A stretch of DNA of 64,000 nucleotides from Laccaria trichodermophora (taxonomy: Eukaryota; Basidiomycota; Agaricomycetes; Agaricales; Hydnangiaceae), in assembly GCA_018417955.1 (NCBI GenBank), contig JACTVC010000028.1, forward strand, positions 682,001 to 746,000, written 5' to 3'. Shown piece after piece: positions 47,301-56,731 of the stretch. The notes beneath the pieces are model-generated. The model had not been told where the DNA came from and made no database searches. It was given only the letters and a program-made list of their open reading frames with translations. The translations under genes were made by a program, and so were the position numbers. Each line of letters begins with the position of its first letter. The first letter of the stretch is position 1.

Positions 47301-49357
47301 TCCTTGTGGTATATGATTCCCTGTTCCAGGTCCTCTACCTTTCCCAGCTGGTTGAAACGGATGGTAAGGCCAGTGGCGAGGTTATTGAGTGAACTAGGGC
47401 GAATTGGGTCGCCAGGCGGGGATTGATCAAGTGCCTCACGAAAGTATCTGATTGACTCTTCCAAATCCCCCGATCTGCCCAACAGCTTGAAGCGAGCGTC
47501 TATTGCATTGGCAAGGTCGCTCAGAGAACCCGGACGTCGGGGGTGGTCAAGAGGAAGGAGAGAAAGTGCTTCGAGCTGAAGAGTGACCACTTCATCCACA
47601 TCTTCGATCTTTCCCAGCCGGCTGAAGCGGATCCAAAGCGCAGCGGCAAGGTTGAGAATGGAATTGAAACGGTCTGGGTGTCCAGGAGGCCGGAGAAGGA
47701 GTGCTTCTCGGTGGAATGTGATACCCTCGTCCAAATCCTCCGGCCTACACAGTTTGTTGAAACGAGCGACAATGGCAGTGGCAAGGTTATTGAGGGAACT
47801 AGGGCGACTTGGGTGACCAGGAGGGCAGAGAGTGAGTGCCTCGCGAAAGTATGAAATCGACTCTTCTAGATCCTCCACTCTATTCAACAACTTGAAGCGA
47901 GTGTGGATAGTATTGGAGACGTCGTTCAGGGAACCTGGACGTGCCGGGTGGTCAACGGGGATGAGGGTGAGCGCTTCCCGCTGATATAGAACAACCTCAT
48001 CCAAATCCTCGATCTTTCCTAGCTGGCTGAAGCGAATCCAAAGCGCAGCAGCAAGGTTTACAAGAGAGTTCAAACGAGCTGGGTGGCTGGCAGGGCGGAG
48101 AAGGAGTGCTTCCCGGTGGAGTGTGATACCCTCTTCCAAATCCTCCGGCCTACCCAGTTTGTTGAAGCGAATGACAATGGCGGTGGCAAGGTTATTGAGG
48201 GAACTAAAGCGAATTGGGTGACCGGGAGGGCAGAGAGTAAGTGCCTGGCGAAAGTATGAGACTGACTCTTCCAAGTCGTCTACTTCATGCGACAGTACAA
48301 AGCGAGCGTTGATAGCGCTGGCGAGATTGTTCAGAGAATTATACCGTTGTGGATGGTCGTGATCAAGAGGAATGAGAGAAAGTGCTTCCCGATGGTGCGT
48401 GATCGCCTCTCCCAGGTCCTCCATCCTTCCCAGCTTATTGAAGCGTTCGAAAATAACAATGGCGAGGTTACTAAGGGTCCCATAATAAAGTGGGTGACCA
48501 AGAGGGAGGAGTGCGAGTGCTTCCCGGTGCTGCGCGATTGCACCTTCCAGGTCTTCTATCATACCCAAGCGATTGAAGCGAACATAACTCGCAGAAGAAA
48601 GGGTGTTGTGAGTGTTCCAACGAGAAGGGTTACCGATGGGGAGCAGTGAGAGTGTCTCTCTGGAATATGTGATCACCTCATCTAGATCCTCCACCTTGCC
48701 AAGCTGGCGGAAGCGTGTCATAATTGCAGTGGTGAGCTTGCCGAAGGAATCGGGACGAGCTGGGTGACCAGGAGGACGAAGAGTGAGTGCCTCGCGAAAG
48801 TACGTGATTGCTTCTTCCAGATCATCCACTCTTCCGAATCGCTCAAAGCGAGTGTAGATAGCAACGGCGAGGTTGTTCAAGGACATGGAACGATCAGGAT
48901 GGGGAATCGGACGAAGAGTGAGGGCTTCCTGATAGTACATAATCGCTTCTTCCATATCCTCTACCCTCCCCAACTGCTTGAAGCGAACAAGAAGAGCATT
49001 GGCGAGTTTATTGAGGTAATTCGAACGTTGTGGGTGATCAAGGGAAAGGAGGGTGAGTCCCTCACGGTAGCATGCAATTGCTTCCTCCAGATCTTCAACC
49101 TTTCTAAACTGATTGAAGCGATTGTAAATCGCATCAGCAAGCTTATTGATACGCACGGCACGATGTGGGTCGCTAGGATTGAGCGCGCCTTCCTCGTGGC
49201 ATTGTGCGATTGCGTCGTCTAACTTCATTTCGCCCAACTTGAACCTTCGAAATGAAATAGAAAGAACTAAATGATGCTGTGTATTATAGACATCAAGAAG
49301 ACGACATACCTCGCAAGTCGAGTTCTTGAGAAGGGCCAGCAGGATATTAGCGCTCAT
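44363..49357 (-). CDS. Giant TPR-CHAT protein (caspase/separase-like peptidase domain)
   Basis: One very long frame of 1664 codons. From about residue 40 to 1170 it holds 25 TPR-type units of about 45 residues, each with 'DLEEAI.(Y/H)REALTL.P.GHP.R..SLNNLA.AI.TRF.QLG..E'. Residues about 1327-1664 form a CHAT domain, with PILVPLPDAQLEDI, WWCPTSVLCGLPLHA, WVHFACHGHLGPND and NAEFAFLSACHSATGK. These give the His (about 1527) and Cys (about 1570) of the caspase-clan dyad, so it may be an active peptidase. The end LERWITFVHIGA is typical. A 72-bp intron (GTATGT to an AG in 'gttcaag') near the N-terminus likely removes 24 codons, so that STCE joins LGEMKLDDAI. The true start might lie in further upstream exons. 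TPR-CHAT proteins are expanded in mushrooms and resemble NLR-type and bacterial CHAT effectors; substrate unknown. Confidence 0.88.
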   Translation of the reverse strand: MSANILLALLKNSTCEVCRLLDVYNTQHHLVLSISFRRFKLGEMKLDDAIAQCHEEGALNPSDPHRAVRINKLADAIYNRFNQFRKVEDLEEAIACYREGLTLLSLDHPQRSNYLNKLANALLVRFKQLGRVEDMEEAIMYYQEALTLRPIPHPDRSMSLNNLAVAIYTRFERFGRVDDLEEAITYFREALTLRPPGHPARPDSFGKLTTAIMTRFRQLGKVEDLDEVITYSRETLSLLPIGNPSRWNTHNTLSSASYVRFNRLGMIEDLEGAIAQHREALALLPLGHPLYYGTLSNLAIVIFERFNKLGRMEDLGEAITHHREALSLIPLDHDHPQRYNSLNNLASAINARFVLSHEVDDLEESVSYFRQALTLCPPGHPIRFSSLNNLATAIVIRFNKLGRPEDLEEGITLHREALLLRPASHPARLNSLVNLAAALWIRFSQLGKIEDLDEVVLYQREALTLIPVDHPARPGSLNDVSNTIHTRFKLLNRVEDLEESISYFREALTLCPPGHPSRPSSLNNLATAIVARFNKLCRPEDLDEGITFHREALLLRPPGHPDRFNSILNLAAALWIRFSRLGKIEDVDEVVTLQLEALSLLPLDHPRRPGSLSDLANAIDARFKLLGRSGDLEESIRYFREALDQSPPGDPIRPSSLNNLATGLTIRFNQLGKVEDLEQGIIYHKEALALRPPGHPARSNSLVNIAAAVWLRFSRLGKNEDTEEVITYYREALTLVPLDHPQRPSFLSSFAAAVHARFTQFEMVEDLEKVIALNKEALSLHPLGHPERPIYLYNLASAVYTRFRQLGRMEDLERAISHFREALTLSPHRSHSLDGLAAAIWNRFKQRGRMEDLEEALRLHREALTLHPCGHPDYANSVHNVANAVYTRFHQLGKMEDLEEAITYSREALALRPLGHPDYSKSLTSLGNVLSTRFQQSGNIEDLESGITCYREVLRLGPVGFLDHSGALNNLGNALHARFCQLGGVEDLEEEITLHREALALFPMNHPNRANSLGTLGNALLTRFNLSGGVEDMKEAITLYEEAVALLPHDHPDVSDFFGNIAKISCIFFHVLGDTESVEKGIDGFREALASCPRDHPRYCGFLGNLGDAIFTRFEHSGRLEDLEEAFVLHDQAANHPTASSKDRLAIAIKWAYKARFYHHSSAIHAYSTTFHLLDRCLISHPDIESQQKFLATTHLSKTLAFDAASAAIEAQQVETAVEFLERGRALLWSKMSGYRRPLDALRLVDVDLADRLLVLNTQLERLVLPSEFEAPNGPLTPSEFKLQRIRILSEEWEEVIKRIREVEGFGDFLQSVPFATLQAAAVEGPVIVVNVSQFRSDAIILHTNHPPILVPLPDAQLEDIAFLADQLTSARYNAVADPSKRIAAILRDLWNNVVSPVVDQLAKLGVPEKSRIWWCPTSVLCGLPLHASGPYRRNQRNLPDIYTSSYIPTISALIRARSDTIGSSAELVPKLLVIGQPGESLPSVQEEIDGIQQLGDFVTVRVGEHADCDTVLAGLKQHSWVHFACHGHLGPNDQPFHASFELHGGSRLTLLDLIQARLPNAEFAFLSACHSATGKDLDTPDEAIHLAAALQFCGFRSVIGTLWAMGDEDGPTISKEFYNHIFRHQGRKVDFRDSAEALNLAVKAMRKRGVPLERWITFVHIGA
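47075..48290 (-). repeat. Three tandem 405-bp blocks (three TPRs each) inside the TPR-CHAT gene
   Basis: Within the TPR region three consecutive blocks repeat the same order of three distinct TPR types: ESxxYFREALTLCPPGHP, then EGITLHREALLLRPxxHP, then DEVVxxQREALxLxPxDHP. Starts are near 48285, 47880 and 47470 on the minus strand, i.e. 405 bp apart (135 residues). Matching units across blocks are much more alike than neighbours, which shows recent amplification of a three-TPR cassette rather than of single repeats. Confidence 0.8.
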
Positions 49358-49917
49358 GTGCTGTGTTGAGCTCCCACAACTTCTTTCCTTGAGCCACAGT
49401 CCATCAGTGCCAACACTCTCAACAGCTGCGAGAGGCTAGAAGCTATCATATCATTCCACGTCACCTTGGTGCTTATAACAAAATTGAAAGACCCACCTAC
49501 GGATAATTTACCAGACATGCCAGTTCCCTTCTCTAACAAGTCGAACAAAATCTACATCCACGGAAGTTGTCCACGGCAAATCCACGGCCGAAAGGCACTC
49601 ACGTCCGAATAGTCGTAAACATGTTGTAGAACGCGTCGGATTACAGGAGCACGACCGCGGATGATGATCGATGGATGTTGAACGTTGAAATGTGACAATT
49701 GTTTTTTGAATCACACATCAACCTGATGTCAAGAAGGGCCGTAACCCGAATGAAGACCTCGCCCGCTCGCCACCAAGAGGAGCTGGTGCTCTCGGGCGCG
49801 TTTCGAGAGATAAGACTTTACCAGTAACCAAACGGTGCCCTTCTAATCTTCTATCATGACGTCCTTCTGATTTAACAACAACAGATATAGAGCCTGCAGC
49901 AAAAACGGCGCAGCAGC
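49358..49917. promoter_or_regulatory. Divergent promoter region of the TPR-CHAT and FunK1 genes
   Basis: 560 bp separate the two start codons, which face away from each other. On the minus strand a short open piece MSGKLS followed by a GTAGGT donor-like site lies at about 49520, and could be an upstream exon of the TPR-CHAT gene. I could not connect it in frame. No TATA box is clear. Confidence 0.35.
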
Positions 49918-50617
49918 ATGGACACCAGTCCAAAACCCAATGCTATCCTCGCCAGAAAACAGGTTATGATTGACTCGCAGGGTGGCCAGGAATTAGCTCC
50001 TGAAAAGCCGCCTCTCGATCCCTCTGACTGGCATTCAACGTTTACAGAAGGGTGTGAGCGCGTCAAAAATAAACTACGTGTTTTTCGTGTGATCCACCAC
50101 GAGGAACTGAGCTCTTTGCGAAATGCAGAACACCTTCTCAGCGGTTGGAGAGATTGTTTTGAGTGTACGTGTTTCGTTTCCTCGACTATTTGAATACTCA
50201 CATGTCAGCTCAGGTCATTATGCGCTCTGGAAGGGAGGGATTGAGCACGGCGATATTAGTCTTCGCAACTTGATGTGGGACGCCTCCCTCAAGGTCGGCG
50301 TTCTGAACGACTTCGATCTCACCAGTATTTTTGGTGAAGACTCTAACGGCGGGAGACGGACTGGGACCATTACTTTCATCGCCCTTCAGCTAATCAAACC
50401 CCTTCAAGTTGTGAAGAGCCCTAAACGGTTATACCGTCATGATCTTGAGTCATTGATTTGGATTCTAATTTGGATCTGCCTGTATTTCAATGGACCTGAT
50501 GACATACCCCAAGGCATGGAAGAGGACGATGTGAGGAGCATATCTCGCTCCTTCAGGAATGGGAATGGGAGACGGGAGACGCCCGTCGAGCATTTCAAGT
50601 CCGATGGGCGTTCCTAA
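49918..50617 (+). CDS. FunK1-type protein kinase-like, short form
   Basis: Two exons (49918-50162 and 50209-50617) give 217 aa. Exon 1, MDTSPKPNAILARKQVMIDS to RNAEHLLSGWRDCF, is an atypical N-terminus. Exon 2 carries the kinase core: IEHGDISLRNLMWD is the catalytic loop with HGD in place of HRD, LNDFDLTSIFG is the magnesium loop with DFD for DFG, followed by GTITFIALQLI and LYRHDLESLIWILIWICLYF. This is the FunK1 pattern (fungal kinase family). The glycine loop and VAIK-type lysine region of a full N-lobe are missing and the C-terminus is short. It may therefore be a truncated or pseudo-kinase. Divergent from the TPR-CHAT gene. Confidence 0.75.
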
Positions 50618-51377
50618 CACTTCTCCATAGCCGTGTGCCTTGCAAGGCTTACAACTTAGAGCCGTGGCAGCTGGCACATCAGGAAACTGGTATATCTCCA
50701 TAGATGTCGCGGTTCTATGGAGGTGGCATAGCCTCTGTAGGCCTCTGTAGGTGGTGAGTGGTGGCAGCAATCTTTGTAGGTATGCGTAGGTATTCAAAGT
50801 AAGATACAACAAGCTATCAAAATTTTACTGTGTTTCTCGCAAATGCGTACCCTTCCGGCTTCGTTCACACATTAGATTTGTATGTTTGATCTTCGTGTAG
50901 TGTGTTATTGCTGCCTTGTTTGTCTTCTCCCTTGTCGTTTTGATTTGTTGTAGGTAGTAGAACAAAATCACTGTTTTGTTACGGCATATCTAGAGTGACA
51001 ATGAGGGTAAGTGGGCCGGGAATTCAACATATAGACGAGCTTGCTGTTGTGTAAGGTTTCTCAACGGTGTGTGGAGGCAATGGAAGGTGTTGTCAATGTT
51101 CACGGTTGAGGATGGTGTGTGGATTATCTAATGTAGCGGGTGATAGTGTCGTTAAGAAATCGAGTACGCGCTGGCGCTGGTCGAGGAAGGGCAGATGCAT
51201 AGGTTGTCAACTTTATTGGTGGGATTTGAGAGTAACGAACAAAAATTCGTCAAGTCCGTTCAAACTCCGACAGCATGTGATCATGTTGAATTCTATTCCT
51301 CTTTCTTCCCACCGTTCTTCCTTCCCACCACATCGTCTGCATGCTTTCGTCACTCCTCTCCTCTTTGTTTCAATGGC

Positions 51378-51905
51378 TTTTCTCTCTCAACTCGTTCCCG
51401 AGACCTGGCCTACAAATCCAAATGGTGAGCAACTACCTTTCATCACCACCAACTACTCAGTTCTACTCAGCTATGGCCCTCTGGTCCGTTGTGATGATCC
51501 TGATGCCAACTCCACCCCGCAACTTTCTCTTATTGAGTCGATATTTTCCTCCCCACTCGAGGTCGAGCTCGCAATTGAATCTGTCTGCATCCCCTGTGTG
51601 GTCTGAGTTTCTTTCTTTCAGATTGAAAACTCGCGGCTATTTATTCTCAACTCACGCGCACGACCTGGCCTACCAATTTGAAGGGTGGGCAGCTATCTTC
51701 TGTGGCCGTTTCTCATCCCCAGTCAGGGCTGAGCTCGAAGTCGAAACCATCGCATCCCCTCCCCGTCCACTTTCAGAACAGTACCGGGAACTCACGGCTT
51801 TCTCTCTCAACTTGCGCCCATGACCTGGCCTACAAATTTGAGCGGTGCACAACTTCCTTTCACACCCTCTGAACCACTCATGTCTACTCAGCTGTCACCC
51901 ACTGA
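51378..51905 (+). repeat. Three partial tandem copies of a short gene 5' end
   Basis: A block beginning 'tctctctcaact' and continuing 'gacctggcctacaaat' and 'gag/ggtgagcaactacctttca' occurs near 51378, 51645 and 51797. The second and third are preceded by related 'gagctcg.agtcgaa..' sequence. The third copy runs into the small three-exon gene at 51820. The first two copies lack the remaining exons, so this looks like an incomplete tandem duplication. Confidence 0.5.
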
Positions 51906-52287
51906 TCTTCTTCAGACGGTGTTTGACAATGGTGCCTCGGCAACGGTACATCATCTCATGACAAACTTGCTTTTATTTACCAACTTTCTAGATCACGGCA
52001 CGTACCTCTAACGCCCGTGGGGCTGTCAAGTCCATCGTGCCCCATTTCTTCAGCCGCTTATCGCCTTCTGAAGATCCTCAAGGATCTCCACAAGAACCCA
52101 AAGGTCATGCCCTGTCTTTGTCGACATCTCCTCAGAAATGCACGGTAAGCTCCCTCTTTCTGTCTTTTGTCAGTATGTGAGAAGCCCCAAACAGAAAGCA
52201 CACCAAAGTTGTCGACACCACCGGTCCACTGTGGCACGCCTCCTTCAACTCGGAGCTGACGACTTCGCCGCTGCTAGGGAGGAATAG
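51820..52287 (+). CDS. Small hypothetical protein, 123 aa
   Basis: Three exons (51820-51945, 51992-52144, 52195-52287), all in phase 0, join MTWPTNLSGAQLPF, LSPTDLLQTVFDNGASAT, ITARTSNARGAVKSIVPHFF and STVARLLQLGADDFAAAREE. The clean phase and good GT-AG signals argue for a real gene. I do not recognise the family. After the stop codon the same frame continues QKDIVFSDEEDVA-like (TAG in place of a sense codon), so the reading frame may once have been 13 residues longer. Confidence 0.4.
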
Positions 52288-52491
52288 AAGGACATTGTGT
52301 TCTCAGATGAGGAGGATGTGGCGTAGGCAATTGAACCCATAAGTACTTTGTATTAGACACAAGTAGTTTTACATGCCCACAATATTATGACCTACTCTCC
52401 TATCGCAACCTCTGATCCAAATATCCTATATGGTATCACACCTACAGGTGCCTATCGTTGCCTCCATATACACATGATTACCTACAGTAGC

Positions 52492-53094
52492 TAGCGTTGC
52501 CGAAGTTCGGTTCAGTCCGGTTCAGACCCCCTTTGGTCCGAACCTGAACCTGAACCTCCTACAAATTTTCCGAGCCTGAACCGAACCCGAACCGTGCGTT
52601 CGGTTCAGGTTCGAACCTTCTGAACCTTGTAATTTTTTAAAATCAAATTTTTCGCCTTTTTTCGTGTCCAAACACTTTGAAACACATGTGTAATCTCTAA
52701 AAATCAGTTATTTATGCAATGCCATGGCACAAACCATGTTTGATAAGCCAAATAGATATTATACAACAGACCCCAACAAGTGCACGTGTGGGAAAGCAAC
52801 CTAAAATATGACCATCAACCATCACCCAGATGAAGGATTGATACTTTACATTTAAATACTGTAGTTGTTACAGATCACAATAGTTTTGAACGAAAAAATT
52901 GCAAAAAAATGTCCAAAACAGAGGGAAAGTAGGCCCCCCAGTGGCTAAAGGTTCAGAGGTTCGGTTCAGTCCGAACCTGTTCTCCAGAAATTTTCTGGAG
53001 CCCGAACCTGAACCTGAACTTGAACCGAACTTTGTGTTCGGTTCAGAGGGTTCGGGTTCGAACCGAAGTTCTGGACTGAACTTCGGCAACGCTA
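52492..53094. mobile_element. Non-autonomous hAT-like transposon (603 bp) with 8-bp target duplication
   Basis: The ends are inverted: TAGCGTTGCCGAAGTTCGG at the left and CTTCGGCAACGCTA at the right. The 8-mer ACAGTAGC occurs directly outside each end (52484-52491 and 53095-53102). An 8-bp duplication and a terminal TAGCG (YARNG) are hAT hallmarks. The subterminal 100 bp on each side are packed with GGTTCGGTTCAGG/CCTGAACCGAACC words in both orientations, likely transposase-binding sites. No transposase frame inside. Confidence 0.8.
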
Positions 53095-53347
53095 ACAGTA
53101 GCCTCCATATCAGGCTACCTCCTACCCACCTCCGGAAACTATGGAGGCTCCATAGGCCTACATAGGTCTTTGCCAATTTCCTGATGCAGAAAAACTGGGT
53201 ATATGGGTATCAAAGCGAGCACTGGACGAAACAATTCATGGCCACGATTGCACGGAGGAGGTGGATGTTGTCCGTAACCAGATAGTTGATATCATTGAAG
53301 AGTACGAAAGTAGAGATTGAATATTGAAGCTTCTGAAGAACGCTTTA

Positions 53348-54132
53348 CAGTTGCGGACAACTAAAGTCAACAAATTTATAGACTGATTTATTGAGACCAG
53401 TAGTGATTTTTTAAAAGTCCGAAAACCATCGGAATAGGCAGGAATTGAGTAGATCTTTCAAATGGTACGAGCCGATTTCCCAAAAGTGAAGATTTGTCAG
53501 AAAAAAGGTCCAAAATTTTGGCGCAGGCCCAAAAAAATCGATAAAATCTCGAAAAAGTCATTTTTGGATAGATCTTGATGAGTACTGTCAGAATCCACCG
53601 AAAAAATAAAAATAAAATAGATCCTCCCCTTTTAAAAAAATTGCTATTATGCTGCCCAAACTTAGAGGCTGTCCTCCTAAAAAGCATTGCAACCTTGAAC
53701 ACCTCCAAAATAAACCTTTTTGACTTCCATTCCATCAGTGACATCATTTTCTCAAAGCCATCAGACTGTCAGTGACAGAGATAATGAGGAACTGATCATG
53801 AGATCAACACGAGATCTCAAGAGTCACACCCCATTGCACAAGAAAAATGAGCCAAGTGAAGCTGAGGATTCAGGAGAAGAGATGGATATGCAGAGAGCAA
53901 TTGGGATGAGCTTGATGAGCAGGATTTTTCTGAGAGACTGGCTGAGATGGTGATGTAGGATGCAAAAAAATTGGCTCAAAATTTTGGCACAGCCAAAAAC
54001 TTGTGGGAATAACATGAAAACACCATTTTTGAGCTCCTTTTGCCTGTCCAGTTTCAGATCTGTCATCAGATTTCCGCCAAAAAATCTGGTTCCTGAGATA
54101 CTCAATTTGTTGACTTTAGTTGTCCGCAACTG
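53348..54132. mobile_element. Non-autonomous Tc1/mariner-like transposon (785 bp) with TA target duplication
   Basis: Perfect terminal inverted repeats of about 29 bp start CAGTTGCGGACAACTAAAGT and continue CAACAAATT. Dinucleotide TA flanks each end (53346-53347 and 54133-54134). The CAGT terminus and TA site fit the Tc1/mariner (Fot1/pogo) group. Internal sequence is AT-rich with no complete transposase frame. A CAAAATTTTGG(C)(G/A)CA word is repeated inside. Confidence 0.75.
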
Positions 54133-54254
54133 TATTCCGATTAGGAGTCTGCAAGCTGCCATAGCTCTCCCCCACTATGACATTTCCTTAAAAAGAAGTT
54201 ATGACAAATCTACAAAGAATGGTAAGCCATAGTTTTTGCCGCACACGATTTATA

Positions 54255-54742
54255 AATGGTGGAATGGTGCAGCGGTTAAGTATACTGTGGTTATTTAGTC
54301 ATGTGATTCATCCTTCTAAGGTTGTCGGTTCAATTCCTTTCTAGGGAAATTATTTTCTGCTGCACTTGCGGAATTGTCTTTTATTTTTTTACTTATACAC
54401 CAGGGTAAAAGGTGAGAAAGGGCTAGGTTAGGAATATTTTTTTCTCTGTGCAGTAGCACACTCTCAGTTAGGTCAGGAAGTAGGTTAATGGTTGGGGTTA
54501 TCACCATGGTAGAAACCGGTGTTTCAGTGATGGACACCCGCTGATTCTTAATTAGATTGGGAGGGTAGGGTACTTTACTATAGTTTAGGGGTTAGGAGGG
54601 TAGAAGCTTGAGAGAGCGCACTAGTAGCGCGCACTCTCGAGCTGACTTGGTGCAATGCATTGCTCTCAGTGACTAAGTCGTGAGCCAATGTACCATATAT
54701 GGAAGGTCGGTGATTACCGGTACATCACGTGTGTCATAGTGG
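54255..54742 (+). mobile_element. tRNA-derived SINE-like element, copy 2
   Basis: Starts with a tRNA-like head (ATGGTGCAGCGGTTAAG as A box, GTCGGTTCAATTCC as B box about 60 bases on). A body with 'ggttaggaatattttt' and 'ggtcaggaagtaggttaatgg' follows, then an AGAGCGCACTAGTAGCGCGC palindromic part and the tail CATATATGG, GGTGATTACCGGTACATCAC. Copy 1 is at 16160-16585 (minus). Too degenerate to be a functional tRNA: no cloverleaf closes. Confidence 0.6.
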
Positions 54743-55675
54743 GGGAGAGCAAGGGCAGTTAGTCTGCATGTAAATACGCAACATTTCTCTCATGTTCATC
54801 ACGCATGCAACTTATCTACTGCGAGTTTGCCTCAGTCGAAACCGTTAATGTCAAAATGCTGGGCAACACATGAACCACTTCATCGTGCAAGACGGAAACC
54901 TGGCAGATGGCAGGAGAGATCGGTACCGGTTGTTGTGCTGGCTGTGTATGTTTTGATCTGGACGACCTCAGGCCACTCTGAAAATCCGTCATGCACATCT
55001 CGAACGTTGTCGCTCGCGGCGTAGCCAGAAAAGAAATGGAAGGCAAGGCACAAGTGAAGTGAAGAATACGCGTACCCCTCTACTACCTGGAAAAGCCGAC
55101 CAAAAGAGTTCCAATCCCTCTTAACATCCGTCCCTCATCGGCGAAACGACATCGCACAAGCGCCTTTGGAACTGAAAAAACTCTCTCGAGGAGCAGCCAT
55201 CGCTGCAGGTACCATGGGCAATCGCGTCGATGGCATTTTGTCAATGGCGCAGAAGGCCATGATGAAACAGGAGAGGTTGAAGGCTGTTTCACGATATAGG
55301 GGGCTTAGCGCTTAAGCTAGGGTATGAGAAAGCACGAGGCGCAGATGACGACGACGAATAGTTCGATGACTATCTCTCGGAAACGTTGTGCGTGGGACTA
55401 TGGTTGAGTGTTCGTTTTTGTATACCTTGGAATTTGCCTTGACCCAGTCATAGGCACTCTTTTCTCGTGTCGCCCGGAAAGTCTGAAGCAGCCGTACCTT
55501 CACTTATCACTTTTGGACTGTTTCTCGACCTGATCGGCGTCTTAAGTTTTCCAACGCTTCCGAGCCTCCGTCTGCGTTGTGGGTTCTTTCAATTCAGCCC
55601 ATTCCATCAAACTTCTCGACTGTGAAACGAAGCAGGAAACCTCCTCCTAAGTAAGACACTTTCTGTTGCTCATGC

Positions 55676-56731
55676 TTGGCCAGCGCCCCCAAGCCGACTC
55701 ACATTCAGACGACATTGACTTGGTTTTCGAAAGGATCCTCGCCGTCATCGATGCTTCCAAAACCTGCATATTCCGTTACTCGGAACACTCTTGAAAATTT
55801 AAAATGTCAGCTGCTTTCCGCACTGGCAGAAGTTGAAAATAAGGAGGCCGCACGCATGGCTGCAGAGGAGTTCACACTCGAAGAAGCAGTTATGAACTTC
55901 GGCCTGACATACGCCTTTACACTGTGGGATTCCACAAAGGTGTGGGACATTGAGGCGTTGCCTGACTTCAAGACCTTTCAGGCTTCGGAGTGCCTTGGTA
56001 AAGTTTCTCCCTGATCTTATTGAACCGTGCAATGACAAGGGACCTGAACAGAGTCGTTTCTGGAAAATTATCTTGGAATATATGATCGATCTTCTAAGGC
56101 GGGGTGTAAAGTCCCTCTGGACTTCATACTGTGCGAATGTATAGCAATGGTGAGTTGGTTAGACCTCTGTTGCCAATCTTACTTGAATAAGCACCAAAAA
56201 CTTCAGCGAAGAAAAACTCGGTCAGCTGAGGACAGCCAATGCACACAAACAACTTCGGGTACCATTCAAGTGCACTGCGAAGTTTCCTTCACTCACGCAA
56301 TTAATCCTTTGCCGATGGTCCCCAAGACCATCGTTTGTGGTCGTGTTGATCATGGTGTCGGAATTGTCATCCGTTCTTGGAGAGTTCCTTATCGGTCCTT
56401 TCACTCGCTCCTGCTCTGTGTCGAGGCCGAATTGCATGGCGGCGTTACTGACGCTTTGCCACAACTCGTCGTGTATCTTGCATCTCTACGTCAATCCCGC
56501 CTCAACAAAGGACGAAGCAACACCTCTGTTTATGGCGTTGTGACAGATGGTCTCTTTTTCGTCTTCGTGACTATTACACATGAAGGTATCCTCAAAGAAA
56601 GCCGTCTGTACGATCTCAAGCACGGATACTTGTCGATTGTGTTAGGGTGCTTTCAATACATCTTGGAGACGGCAATGTCTATGTCTCCAAGTTTGACGCC
56701 AGAAGGGTACTATGTTTGTTCAGGATATTGA
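55676..56731 (+). CDS. Possible PD-(D/E)XK-like fungal protein, structure uncertain
   Basis: Two plus-strand frames look like exons of one gene. The first (ATG at 55751 or earlier) has LENLKCQLLSALAEVENKEA and MNFGLTYAFTLWDSTKVWDI; a bridging frame at about 55990-56140 has FLPDLIEPCNDKGPEQSRFW. The last (about 56216-56731) has IVCGRVDHGVGIVIRSWRVP, LLLCVEAELHGGVTDALPQL, VVYLASLRQSRLNKGRSNTS and VYGVVTDGLFFVFVTITHEG, ending in a stop. 'VEAE...PQL' could be a variant of the E-x-K catalytic motif of PD-(D/E)XK nuclease folds, with K lost. Exon borders could not all be fixed, and the gene's 3' end lies at the border of the inverted-repeat element beginning at 56708, so it may be a broken gene. 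Confidence 0.35.

Noticed and set aside
45408..48650. Several plus-strand frames of 80-150 codons across the TPR region
   Set aside because: They mirror the repetitive TPR-CHAT coding sequence on the opposite strand and repeat with its period.
54257..54350. tRNA gene
   Set aside because: A- and B-box words are present but no acceptor stem or cloverleaf closes, and the same head plus a common body occurs at 16160-16585, so it is SINE-derived.
55045..55315. Small plus-strand gene ending NRVDGILSMAQKAMMKQERL..RYRGLSA
   Set aside because: The frame is protein-like but has no start or splice plan, and no family I recognise; too weak to list.
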